Below, piece after piece: positions 44,567 to 53,887 of a stretch of DNA of 64,000 nucleotides. The translations under genes and the position numbers were made by a program. The notes under the pieces were generated by a model. The model saw nothing but the letters and a program-made list of their open reading frames with translations, had not been told where the DNA came from and did not search any database. This DNA is from Typhlomys cinereus (lineage: Eukaryota > Chordata > Mammalia > Rodentia > Platacanthomyidae). Where the stretch lies: the NCBI GenBank assembly GCA_023101885.1, contig JALPQD010000294.1, forward strand, positions 1,539,501 through 1,603,500, given 5' to 3'. Within the stretch, counting starts at the first letter, position 1. Every line of letters begins with the position of its first letter.

Positions 44567-44578
44567 ACACAAAATGTT

Positions 44579-45006
44579 TTCAAACAGGAGGAACAGTAGA
44601 CCTTGGTTGTTGGACTTGCTGGGTCAACTTAGGAGTGATTTCAGAAGGAGATTTCAGAGGGAGAACTGAACCCTTGGAAGCAGGGCACATGTTTTTCAAA
44701 GCCAGTCCTGGCTTGCAGAGCTCTGGTCTACTATTGCAGTGCAGTGGCCATAGAACAAGGCCACAGTTCACACGTGTTCAAAGCCTAATGCTTACATTGG
44801 AGAAGTACTCACAGGTCATCTAGCTTAAGGTAACCTTCCTCAACTCTGAGCCCACAGACTCTGCTGATCCCCTAAGATTTTAGCTTGTATTTGAGGTCTC
44901 CTCTCAGGCTCCCTGTCCCTTTAGTAGGATGTGTGATGTAAGAGGTGGAACACCATTTTCAAATGAACCCATTTTCACTCTTAGCTTGTTTGGAAGCAGA
45001 CTCTGA
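44579..45006. other. Unique sequence
   Basis: No gene or repeat recognised between the L1 and the retrocopy. Confidence 0.4.
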
Positions 45007-45390
45007 CAAGGAGAGGGGGACCTGAAGAAGTGCTTATTTAGCCCGCTGGGAGTTTTCAGCCAGCTCGAAGCTACCCAAGCTTCTTTCGTGGATATATGCC
45101 TTCAAAGAAGACACTTCAGAATTAAAAAACTCAAAAAGGCTATGCTGATTCCTCCAGATAAGGATGGCAAACTCCCAGATAAAAAAACAATGGAAACCCT
45201 ATTACAAGCAGAAATAGATGCGCAAAACCCACCACCACCACCACCGCCACCACCCAAAGGGAAAAGAGGGAAGAAATGATTCTGGGGCACCTCCTCTGGT
45301 CAGAAATGGTGGTGTCCTTCATTCATCTGCTTTGGAGGATGGCTTTCTTTTCCTTCTCAATAAACATCTTCCCATGGGGGAAAAAAAAAA
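45007..45390 (+). pseudogene. Probable processed retrocopy, parent gene unrecognised
   Basis: An open frame runs from the codon after a stop at 45,004 to the stop at 45,280-45,282, about 91 codons without an obvious initiator in the retained part. Its C-terminal half is Lys-rich (RIKKLKKAMLIPPDKDGKLP, KKTMETLLQAEIDAQN), followed by nine prolines and the basic end KGKRGKK. AATAAA lies at 45,359-45,364 and a genomic A10 tract at 45,381-45,390, with 16 bases between, which is the signature of a reverse-transcribed mRNA. The open frame could mean a young copy or the last exon of a real gene; the A tract favours the former. No target duplication was found and I do not recognise the parent. Confidence 0.5.
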
Positions 45391-46190
45391 GTCTCAACGT
45401 TCCATATGTTCAAGCCACAGTAACTTCCAGGCACTCATGGTGCCATTAGTTTCTTCAGGACACAGGAAATAAGTGAGAGATCTTGTGGGGTTGCTGAAAT
45501 TTTCATTTTGCCATATACAGAATTTCTAAAAATTCCATCTGTTCTTACCATCATTTCACCTAAAATGGACATCTTCGCCCTTTGTGTTAACTCGTTGCCA
45601 TGATTTTTTCTTGTTTCTTCATTGCCTGGAAAAAAGAATATTTAGGAATATTTATTGAGTGCTTACTAACACCTGACTCTGTTCTGCTAACAGAAAGCTC
45701 TTATTTTCTCCATGTTAAGTTCTTGGCCACTCCCTTTGGCTTCTTGCAGCAATGGCAAATTATCATCTCTCTCAGCTTAGATACATGGCGGTGCCTTACC
45801 AACAGGAGCCCCTGTTGATGAGAATCCTGAGGATTAATCAAGGCTTAGCTGTGATTGACTAGCAATGCCTGGTAGGAGAGACTGTCAACTAGGGAAGAGA
45901 AGCATTAGGGAGGGTAGATATTTGTCCTAATGGAAAGGTTCAGAATCCTTTGGGTAGATGGGTCACCCCACAGTCTGACTTCCATGCCTTTCCAGATTTG
46001 TTCCCTATAAGCCCCCCCCCACTTCTTTCTTAGTGTAAGCATGTCCCCAACTGTAATGAACATAAATCTCCCTGGGATCTTATTAAACTGCAACTCCTTA
46101 TGTAATAGTCTGAGATTCCACTTTGGCCCAAGTTTCTACAAGTTGCTAATCAAAGAAATGTACTGTGAGTAGCTGGTCTATGTCACACTT
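45391..46190. other. Mostly unique; L2-like scrap at about 45,632-45,690
   Basis: AATATTTATTGAGTGCTTACTAAC at about 45,647 looks like a reversed L2 end, but the rest is unclear. A C-run lies at about 46,011-46,019. No gene supported. Confidence 0.35.
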
Positions 46191-46440
46191 GACCCTGAGC
46201 CTGTTCTATGCTTGTTAACATTTGCAAACTAGAGTTTCCATTTAATCTTTACTAGGTACCAGACCCTTGGTGCTTAGCCAAGGTCTTGAGCCTTATAACA
46301 GCCTTAGGCAAGTAAAATTATCATTCCATTTTACAAATGACTAAGCCCAGATTCAGAGGTAAATAACTTCCTCAAGATTAGATGGTTTTTGATGAACTTG
46401 ACTCTAGGTTTGGTGGATCCAAGGCACATTCCCCAATTCC
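46191..46440 (-). mobile_element. MIR SINE, reverse
   Basis: ATCTTTACTAGGTACCAGACCC, TTATAACAGCCTTAGGCAAG, ATTATCATTCCATTTTACAAATGAC and TAAATAACTTCCTCAAGATTAG follow reversed MIR (…ttatccccattttacagatgaggaaactgaggc…taagtaacttgcccaaggtca…). Confidence 0.6.
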
Positions 46441-46447
46441 TGGTCAT

Positions 46448-46560
46448 TCTGCCTGGGGATTTGCAAAATGGGAACCACTTGGGAACTTGCTAGAAATGCA
46501 GTCAGTCCCTGCCTGGGATTATAGAATCACAAGCTACATTTAGAAAGATCTCCATTATCC
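46448..46560 (+). mobile_element. MER5A-like hAT fossil
   Basis: TGCAAAATGGGAACCACTTGGGAACTTGCTAGAAATGCAG, CCTGCCTGGGATTATAGAATCAC resemble MER5A (…acctgggaacttgttagaaatgcaaattctc…ccc…agacctactgaatca…). Short and diverged. Confidence 0.5.
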
Positions 46561-48250
46561 GTGGATGCATAGAAATGTAAATTGCTGCTTTCTACCCTGC
46601 CTTGGGGTCACGTTTTTTCTCAAGCCAGTTCTTTGGAACAGGAAGTCTTGAATCTCACATTTCCATCTAGAACTTTTCCTTTTAAACCCTCTCCAGCTTT
46701 GACCCTGAAAATTTGACCCTAAGGGCAGTTTTACTAGGTTGTTGGGGAAAGTTTGGGCTGTACAGAAACAATCAACACAAAATAAAACTGACAATGACTA
46801 AGGCCTCAAGTAGTAAAACTCGTTATAAATGAAAACCTGTCTGAGGGATCAGACCACATTGGTCATATTGGATCCTGCAAGAATTGGCTCAGGAAAGAAT
46901 TAGACTGGGTAGAAATGATCAGCATGAAATAAATCTGTCAACAGATAAAGTTGCACATGGTAAAATACAGACAAAAATATGGAGGAATGAAGACTTCTTA
47001 ATGAAAAATCAGCAAAGCTTTATGCAGAAACATAGAACTTCTTTTAGAAATGAAACCCTCGGAAAGAAAATTCACAGAGACAGAGGATGTTGCTCTGGTT
47101 CTAGACTAAGCACATGGTATTGACTCTTTGGGGGCAGGATTAGGTATCTGATTTGTTTACTGCATGTCCCCAGCATCCAGATGTTGGAAATGAAAACTTC
47201 TGGTGTTGAAAACAGACACTAAAGACCATGATGGCTGAACAAGGTGAATTTTACTACTGTAGAAGCCTCTTCCAAGCCTAAATGAAACTTAACATCTTGC
47301 AGTGTGCTCTTGTTGGATCAAAACAGGATCTTTTGACCCTATTGTTTACACCCTTATCATTTTAAACCAGGAATATATGGACCCCACCACAGAGCCTATC
47401 AAAACTGCAAGAGGATTTCTGAGAGTATAAAGCAACTTTTCATGATCTGACAGAATTGCTTCTAATCTCATTATAGTGAAACTAAGAAAAGAAACTCAAA
47501 TTATCAGTTATTGAATTCATAACATATTATTAGAGATAATTATGTGAAATTAATGTCACATTACTAATTACATGAAGTTTTTTATTTGTGTTATTAAAAA
47601 ATAAAAAATAAAAATTCATCTAAAGTTTTAAAAAGGTTAGAAATACAAGCATAAAACAAAATCATTCACCATCAAACTATGTAATATAGGTTTTGACTAA
47701 AATTGTTGGAAGAATACTAACTTCCTTTAAAATTTTATTCAGAAAAACTGAATTGAGGAAATTGGATATTGTGAGGATAAAGAACACAGCAGACTCTATG
47801 GCCATGACAGCAATAATTTTCAGTGATTAATAAAGAGCAAAAAATTATTAAAAATAGCTTCTAAAATTTATGATCAAAGAATTGGATCTGACAAAAAGTA
47901 TCAGTCTAGTTTTTTTTTAAAAAGGAAAGAATTGGAAAATTTCTAATTGCCTTGTTTAAAAAATTGATCCAAAAAGCTCTTTCTTAATGAACACTCACCA
48001 CTGCTGCTTCATTTGTCCAGCAGATATATTTTGAGCATGGACTGTGACCCAGAAAATAGCTGATCAATAGTCAGTAGGATTTGGCTCCTCCTTCAAGGTC
48101 TTCAGTCCACATAGAGTTATCTCTGCTTCAAACATCAATATTCACTGGGCCAAAATTAGGGCTTCCCTGTGGTTCTTAATTATATCCTTTGGGATGAGAT
48201 TTAGAATATAAGTATCAAAAGTCTAAACTGGCTTGGAAATTTTGCTTTTT
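46561..48250. other. Unique AT-rich sequence, about 1.7 kb
   Basis: No gene recognised. A 79-codon frame at 46,884-47,123 is Lys/Arg/Gln-rich but unfamiliar and unsupported. The part 47,450-47,620 is repeat-free with dense homeodomain-type ATTA/TAAT words (TCTCATTATAGTGAAAC, GAGATAATTATGTGAAATTAATG) and may be conserved. Confidence 0.3.
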
Positions 48251-48485
48251 TAAAAGAAAGATTTTATTTACTTAATATACAGAGAGAAAGAGGTTGAAAA
48301 AGAAAGAAATTAAGAAATTTAGAGAGGGGGAAAGAGAAAGAGTGTGTGTATATTGCATGCCATGTGCATGGATAGAAATCAGAAGACAACCTCTGGAAGT
48401 CAATTTTCTCCTGTCATGTGGGATTCTAGAAATTAAATGCAGGTCATCTGGTTCGCAAATACATTTTCTGTACCTGCTGGTACGT
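48251..48485 (-). mobile_element. B2-superfamily (B3-like) SINE, reverse
   Basis: The reversed tail AAAGATTTTATTTACTTAATA and a GA-rich patch come first. GCATGCCATGTGCATGGATAG, AGAAGACAACCTCTGGAAGTC, TTTTCTCCTGTCATGTGGGAT and ATTAAATGCAGGTCATCTGG follow. This matches the reverse of the family also present in sense at 58.3 kb. Confidence 0.6.
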
Positions 48486-48989
48486 GTCTTTCTGGTATCT
48501 TTCCCCAGGTATGGAAATTTTGATTCAGTAGATGTTTATAAATTTGTTGCATAAAGGTATAGCTGAATAAAAAGAACCATTAAACCATTGTCTACTAAAA
48601 CTATCTGTAACAAAGGAAAGTTATGAGCTACCCCTAAATATAGAGTATTAGAAGATAAACTTTGTGATAAACAATGCTGATTGCTGACCATTTATGTTGG
48701 TGTGGAAATAAAATCAAAGTGCTCACCAGGCTCCTTAACCGGTCTACCAGTTGGCACTTTGTCTGTGGCTGCGTGATGTTGCTAGGAGTGACAAGCCTTG
48801 GAGACTCAGAGCTGTTGCTTCACCTCTAGGACACCAGATACCAGAGCTGTGACACCGGCTTGAGTCAGTGCTGTGTGGCAGGATCAGAACAGCATCTCAA
48901 TGACAGCTTTGCGTGCTGAGAACTTAAGGCCACAGCACACGGGGAGACAGCATGATATGAAAGCACCCAATGTCCTAGCTTTCTTGAAT
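48486..48989. other. Unique sequence
   Basis: No gene or repeat recognised. Confidence 0.4.
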
Positions 48990-49075
48990 TCCTTCAATAA
49001 ATGTTTATTCAGTGGCTACTGTGCCACTTATTGTCTCAGGTGTTGGAATTTTTGGCAGTGAACAACAGACAATCT
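48990..49075 (-). mobile_element. L2 3'-end fragment, reverse
   Basis: CCTTCAATAAATGTTTATTCAGTGGCTACTGTGCCACTTATTG and TTTGGCAGTGAACAACAGAC follow reversed L2 (…caacaaatatttattgagcacctactatgtgcca…gcagtgaacaa…). Confidence 0.6.
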
Positions 49076-49245
49076 CTATTGTTATTGTCAGTATCAAATG
49101 ACTTTCTTAGCAGTACTGTAGGAAGCTACGGGCAGTCCCAATTTGGCAGGTTGGCTGTTCAATGATTCCATTTCAAAGGTTACACTCTGTTTATTTTTGG
49201 TTTGACCTTGAAATTACTAAGATGAAGAGAAAAAAGACTTTTATA
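49076..49245. repeat. Unrecognised dispersed repeat, copy 1
   Basis: Collinear with 59,458-59,630. Shared text: TATTGTTATTGTCAG versus TGTTGCTATTGCTG; CTTAGCAGTACTGTAGGAAGCTA versus ATTAGCAGCCCTGAGAAAGCTA; ACTCTGT in both; then an identical 19-base TTTGGTTTGACCTTGAAAT. The family is not one I can name. The order and spacing (about 10 bases of indel over 170) argue for common descent. Confidence 0.6.
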
Positions 49246-49375
49246 ACTTTATAGTATACAAGAAAATAAATAACAAAATCAGGCTATAGGGCAGGAGTTG
49301 AGAAGCAGAATTAGAACAAATGAATCAGAGAAAACAAACTCATTTGCAGAGAGGGTAGTCAACAGGGACAGTTGA
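49246..49375. other. Unique sequence
   Basis: No feature recognised between the dispersed repeat and the CT tract. Confidence 0.4.
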
Positions 49376-49385
49376 ATTCAAGAAT

Positions 49386-49497
49386 TTCTTCCCTCCCTCC
49401 CTCCCTCCCTCCCTCCCTCCTTCCCTCTCTCCCTCCCTTCCTCCCTCCCTTCCTCCCTCTCTCCCTCCTTCCCTTCTTCCTTCCTTCTTTCTTCTAT
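49386..49497. repeat. (CCCT)n and CT-rich tract
   Basis: CCCT/CCTT units make up about 110 bases of pure pyrimidine. Pro-Ser-Leu frames across it are artefacts. Confidence 0.95.
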
Positions 49498-49677
49498 CCC
49501 TGTCTTGCTCCCTGTGCTGACGGGATTGTACACAGGGTTCTGTGTATACTAGGCGTGTTCTGCCACTAAACTCTAACCAGGCAGGAGGAACAACTTTTAA
49601 TGTTCCTTAGCCCAGCAGTGTAACTGTGACTGAGAAGGAACTGAATGCTTCAAAATAGTTAGCTGAGAGGATTTTGA

Positions 49678-49719
49678 ATATTCCCAGCAAAAGAAAGGAT
49701 ATTCCCAGCAAAAGCAAGG
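49678..49719. repeat. 21-bp tandem duplication
   Basis: ATATTCCCAGCAAAAGAAAGG is followed directly by ATATTCCCAGCAAAAGCAAGG, one mismatch. Confidence 0.92.
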
Positions 49720-49907
49720 ATAAATATCTGAAATGACAGATGGACCAATTACTTTGATCTGATCATTATATATTCTAATTATATACTGAAATGTCACTGT
49801 ACCATAAATATGTATAAATCAATACAATGTGTCAAATTTTAAAAATGGTCTCATTATTGAACAAATTTGTAAATACTATGTGCTATTTTCCAATTTGGAG
49901 ATTGACC

Positions 49908-50046
49908 CTCTCTCTTTTTTTTTTGGAGACAGGTTCTTGCTATCAGTTTAACTCACTGCGAACTCTCCATGTAGCCTTGAAATAACAATCTTCCTGCCTC
50001 AGCCTTCCAAGGGCTAAGATGGCAGGCACACCCAGCTGAACAGCCT
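49908..50046 (-). mobile_element. B1 SINE, reverse
   Basis: A T-run, then GGAGACAGGTTCTTGCTATC, ACTCTCCATGTAGCCTTGAAA, TCTTCCTGCCTCAGCCTTCC and GCAGGCACACCCAGCT match reversed B1 end to end. Confidence 0.85.
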
Positions 50047-50960
50047 CACAATAAAGAAAGCAACTGGATTTTGCTTAACCTTGAGTTTTCCTAACTTCTG
50101 AGACTGTGGCTTTGATCTCTTACAGATCAAATGTTCATCAGAACTGAATGCTCCACACGAGTCACAAGCTCTCTGGCTGCTGTTCCCGCACTCTTCCTTT
50201 AGGTTGGGTTTTCCCGGTCATTAGGTAGGTGCTGCAATTCCACATAATCCTGGATTCTTCAAGCAGGGGATGAACACAGAAAATCCCTATGAATGAAATT
50301 GCCTTGCCAAGTAGGTATAAACCGTTAGAGATAGCAAAAGTTAGTCAGGGCTCCTTGAAGGTGAGCAGGCAAATATTTGGGGAAGGGAAGATGTCTGTCT
50401 AATGTAGATCAAGACAGAGAAACAAGGGAACACCAGAATGTGAAAAAAGAGACCCAAGAGCTGTGAGAAGGCTACAGGTACTTTAGGCAGTACACACATA
50501 GTAAATCCTCAAAGTTACTGTCTCTGCAACCCTTCAGCTGCTTTCCACCCTCGCTGTCCTTATTTCTACTCAGCCTGTTTCCCTTCTTGCCTGTCTGGCA
50601 TCAATGAACAAACTTGGGATCCTTATTTTTGCTTCGTCCATGATTCTACTAAACATGAATCTCATCCTGTCTCTTCTTTTCTCCCGCATGGTCTCTTTGT
50701 TCCGATTCTCTATCTTCTCATCTTTCCACCCACCCTGTCTCCCGTGACAGCATTGTCCCCAAGGCCTGTCTAGACCTCCCTGCTTCATAGCATCTGACTT
50801 CTGGTCCCACCTTCATCTGGCCTTTTCATTTCTTTAATGAATCTTTATGTGTCCCAGGAGTACCATGTGATATCTCTATGTGTGAAGCATTACTCCTCAG
50901 TGTTGCTTCCATTTTAAATAACACAGTGGATTTTATATTTACATTGTAGCAAGAACTTTC
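50047..50960. other. Unique sequence
   Basis: No gene supported. A C/T-rich zone at 50,540-50,830 might be an old LINE fragment but is not recognisable enough. Confidence 0.35.
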
Positions 50961-51066
50961 TTTTGAGACAGGGTCTCACTGTGTAGCCCAGGTTGGCTTT
51001 GAACTCAAAGTCTTCCTGACCTACCCAAGTGGTGGGGTCACAGGCACATGCCACCATCTCTGGCTT
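50961..51066 (-). mobile_element. B1 SINE, reverse
   Basis: TTTTGAGACAGGGTCTCACTGTGTAGCCCAGGTTGGCTTTGAAC is near-consensus reversed B1. TTCCTGACCTACCCAAGTGG and CAGGCACATGCCACCATC complete it. Confidence 0.9.
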
Positions 51067-52534
51067 ATTGAACAAAAGTCTGGCCTAGGAAAGTGGGGTA
51101 GATTTCCATGATCATCACATTCATCATGCCTGGGACACAGTCGATTATGAATGAGTAAGCAATTGTTTGTGTGAGGTCCAAAGTGAGAGAAACCAAAGAC
51201 TTTGCTCTGCTCTGAAAAAGCCACGGCTCAGTGAGAGGCCCATTGAAAAGGGCAGAGGGCGGTCCCTTCACCAGAAGGTGGCATGCGATCTACTGGGAAC
51301 TGGGAGCCTTCCTGACCCAGTCTGGGGAAGTCAGGAAGAGCATCCTTATTCCAAGAGTAACTTAAAGGAACAGTATAAATTTGAGCTCTAAATTAAAAAC
51401 TGAATTTTAGAAAGCTTTGATCCTCCACTCCTTTTGAGAGTTGTCAATTCATGGGCAATTTTTGGACACTTTTTTGATTTCAAAAAATTTATTATCATTT
51501 TACAGTTGCTTTCATGCTTTTACATGAATTTAATACCAATTCTAGCATAAAGCCTTAAGTTGAAAAATATTGCAGAGGAACATCACATACATTTCTTGGA
51601 GAGACATATAAAAACTGAAAAAGTTGCAAAGAATTATGCTTTTCATTTTACCCTTGCATATAAAAAGAATATGTATATATATGTATATTTGTATAATATG
51701 TGTGCATTATCAATATTTGTATAATTTCTTCAAAAATAGTCATAGGCAATTTTTATAGAAGATGTCATTTATAAAGGAATTATTTATAATGGGGTATTAT
51801 TTATAAAGTAGGTTATTTATTTTTATTTATCTTTTTTCTAGTTTTATGGGCATATTGAGTACTTATATATTCTTTTCTCCTTCCTCATCCCTCCCATGAA
51901 GTATATTATTTATAAAAGGAATATTATTCATAAAGTTGATTTTTACAGATACTATATCTTGAAAAGTCCAGCATTAGGACAGCCCAGTGCAGTGTTCTCC
52001 CATACACTGTTACAAAGTCACTCATAAATCAAAGATAAATTCAAAATGCAAGTCAGCAGTGGAGATAATGTAGCAAAGGAGGAAATTTTCAATACCATGG
52101 TTTCAACAACCATGGTGCTGCTCATGTTTAAGAAATTAATTTTTATGTTAATACTCCTGTATTCCCAACTACATAAGTGGGTGAGGCAGAATTTTGTTTA
52201 TACATTTAAACCAAAACAAGTATTGTAGCTATTGCAGAAGCAAAGAACAGACTACAGCGTCTTTATTACCCAGACATTAAATCAATTTTGAGATAAGTCA
52301 GACAGTACCACTATTTTTTCTGTTTTTGGAAAATGTAGATAATTTTTCATAAAAGTTGTGTTTTTACTGTGCAATTGCTAATCTACAATTCAGTGATATT
52401 AAATTGATATTTTAGAAGCTTGTTTCTCAGTCCACTGTGGCAATTTGTTAGTTATACTCCAAACAAATCAAGCTTTAAGTTCTTGGCGATTTTTTTGAGA
52501 CTGTAAAGAGGTCCTGGAACTGCTGTACTTGACT
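51067..52534. other. Unique, strongly AT-rich from 51,400
   Basis: No gene recognised. TTATTTATAAA-type words recur at 51,770-51,960 around a C/T-rich insert (51,860-51,900) that resembles a short reversed L1 3' end. The remainder is plain AT-rich DNA. Confidence 0.35.
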
Positions 52535-52619
52535 GGGCCATGCACCCTGAATCACTAGACTAGAGTGGGGGCCACACACCCTGAATCACTAGAGTGGAGT
52601 GGGCCTTACACCCTGCACT
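52535..52619. repeat. 33-bp-period short tandem repeat, about 2.6 copies
   Basis: GGGCC-TGCACCCTGAATCACTAG recurs as GGGCC-ACACACCCTGAATCACTAG and a third partial GGGCC-TTACACCCTG. The period is about 33 bases, with a few substitutions between copies. Confidence 0.85.
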
Positions 52620-52800
52620 TTGCAAAAAAGTGATTTTGGTTTTTTGCTAATAAATCTTTCCAAGAAGTCCCAACAGTCCTTTGCATGCACTTTTCCTGCT
52701 TACAGGAACTTCGCTTTTGCCCTTTGTCAAATACAGAAGGTCTCATTCCCCACTATCCCATCCTGCTTGGAGAGAAGTTTCTTTGGCCAAGCTGTACCAT
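52620..52800. other. Unique sequence
   Basis: No feature recognised. Confidence 0.4.
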
Positions 52801-53150
52801 TTAGACATGGTTGTCAACTTGATAATTGAGAATCAAACCTTTAGACATCCTTATGAAGAATTATTTAGTTAAGTCTGACTAAACCTTGAGGGAGAATATC
52901 TAATTGATGTGGGAAGATCTATCTCAGTATCTAGGATCATTCCCTGAGCATGGCAGGTTGAAAACTGGCAGACTGGCAAACTGTAAAGTATGCTCCTTTC
53001 TCAGTTTTTCCTGTGAATATGGTGTGGCCAGTTTCCTAGGCTCCTGAATGCTGCTATAAACTTTCCTGGAACCAGAAGCCGTAAGCCAAGAATAACCCTT
53101 TGCTTAAGTTGTTTAGGTTCTGTATTCAGCCAGGGGTGGAAAGATGATAC
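52801..53150 (+). mobile_element. Rodent LTR-like element (GTCAACTTGA head)
   Basis: The start TTAGACATGGTTGTCAACTTG is followed by AATTGATGTGGGAAGATC and ATATGGTGTGGCCAGTTTCC. The end AGCCGTAAGCCAAGAATAACCC, GCTTAAGTTGTTTAGG contains the degenerate polyadenylation region. It is shorter than the 26.9 kb element. Confidence 0.6.
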
Positions 53151-53189
53151 TAACATACAATCCTGATTCATCTTTGTGATGCTGTTCCG

Positions 53190-53310
53190 ACATGAAGCTG
53201 TCAAACATTTACTGAGCATCCCCTGCAAGTTTGAGTCCCCCACAGGGGTGGGTGCTGGATGTGATCGTAATGAAAATCTCTCTGTTCTGTGGAGTTCACT
53301 GTCTAGCAAG
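53190..53310 (-). mobile_element. L2 3'-end fragment, reverse
   Basis: GTCAAACATTTACTGAGCATCCCCTGCAAG, GGGTGGGTGCTGGATGTGATC and CTGTGGAGTTCACTGTCTAGCAAG match reversed L2. Confidence 0.6.
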
Positions 53311-53747
53311 AGAAAGGAATGTGCATTTTTACTTCGTGTCGAGATCTGAATATTTTCCTATGATACCTCCATTTTATTTTCACAGCAGTATTTTGAGGTG
53401 AATATTAATTTACACTCATAAGTAGGTGAGTATGTAACTTTTCAACTCAAGTTCTGAGAAGTACTCACCTACTTATCACAGCTGATGTTCTAGGTACCCC
53501 ATCAAGATCTCTGGTACAATTCACAGTGCTATGCAACTATCTTTAAGTTTGGAGTTCCTGGCCCCCAGTGCATGTGTCTGCACAGTTCTTGAGAGGTGTG
53601 TCCATAGCTGTAACCATATCTCCAAGAGTTAATTGCAGCCTATGCCTAACTGATGAGCAAGTATGGAAACTCGGCTCCTTTGCCTCTAGGTAAACTCTGA
53701 GATGTAAAGCACACATCTATCATTGCTCCTTAAGAACCAGATTGAGC
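53311..53747. other. Mostly unique sequence
   Basis: Weak reversed MIR-like text at 53,345-53,460 (TACCTCCATTTTATTTTCACAG). A short inverted relationship is visible between AAGTAGGTGAGTA (about 53,421) and TACTCACCTACTT (about 53,461). No gene. Confidence 0.35.
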
Positions 53748-53887
53748 TGGACAAGGTGTCACACACCTGTAATACCAGCACTTAGGAGGTAGAAGCAGGA
53801 GAATCAGAAGTTCAAGCCCAACCTTGGCTCCATAGCAACCTCAAGACTGGCCTGAGTTATGTGAGACACTGTCTCAGAAAAAAAAAT
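53748..53887 (+). mobile_element. B1-like SINE
   Basis: AGCTGGACAAGGTGTCACACACCTGTAATACCAGCACTTAGGAGG, AAGCAGGAGAATCAGAAGTTC, AAGACTGGCCTGAGTTATGTG and GACACTGTCTCAGAAAAAAAA follow B1 sense order, including the A tail. Confidence 0.85.

Larger units (their letters stand above)
42951..44578 (-). mobile_element. 5'-truncated, 5'-inverted L1 insertion with 12-bp target duplication
   Basis: The segment 42,963 to about 44,370 is a reversed L1 3' end. It has a C/T-rich stretch at 43,000-43,090, the usual purine-rich 3' UTR tract on the L1 sense strand. The end of ORF2 is at 44,161-44,358 (minus strand; residues such as MPYDPIIPLLGIFP, MFIAALFKIVKSWNQPRC, WMELDEIILSEVSQ). From about 44,371 to 44,566 the L1 text is in plus orientation and comes from further upstream in ORF2 (LLQLFHSKGRNFPKFFLEAN, IPKPNKNTIKKT, then in a shifted frame MNTDAMILNKF). 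ACACAAAATGTT flanks both ends (42,951-42,962 and 44,567-44,578). The arrangement is that of twin-primed insertion. Stops and frameshifts make it inactive. Confidence 0.88.
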
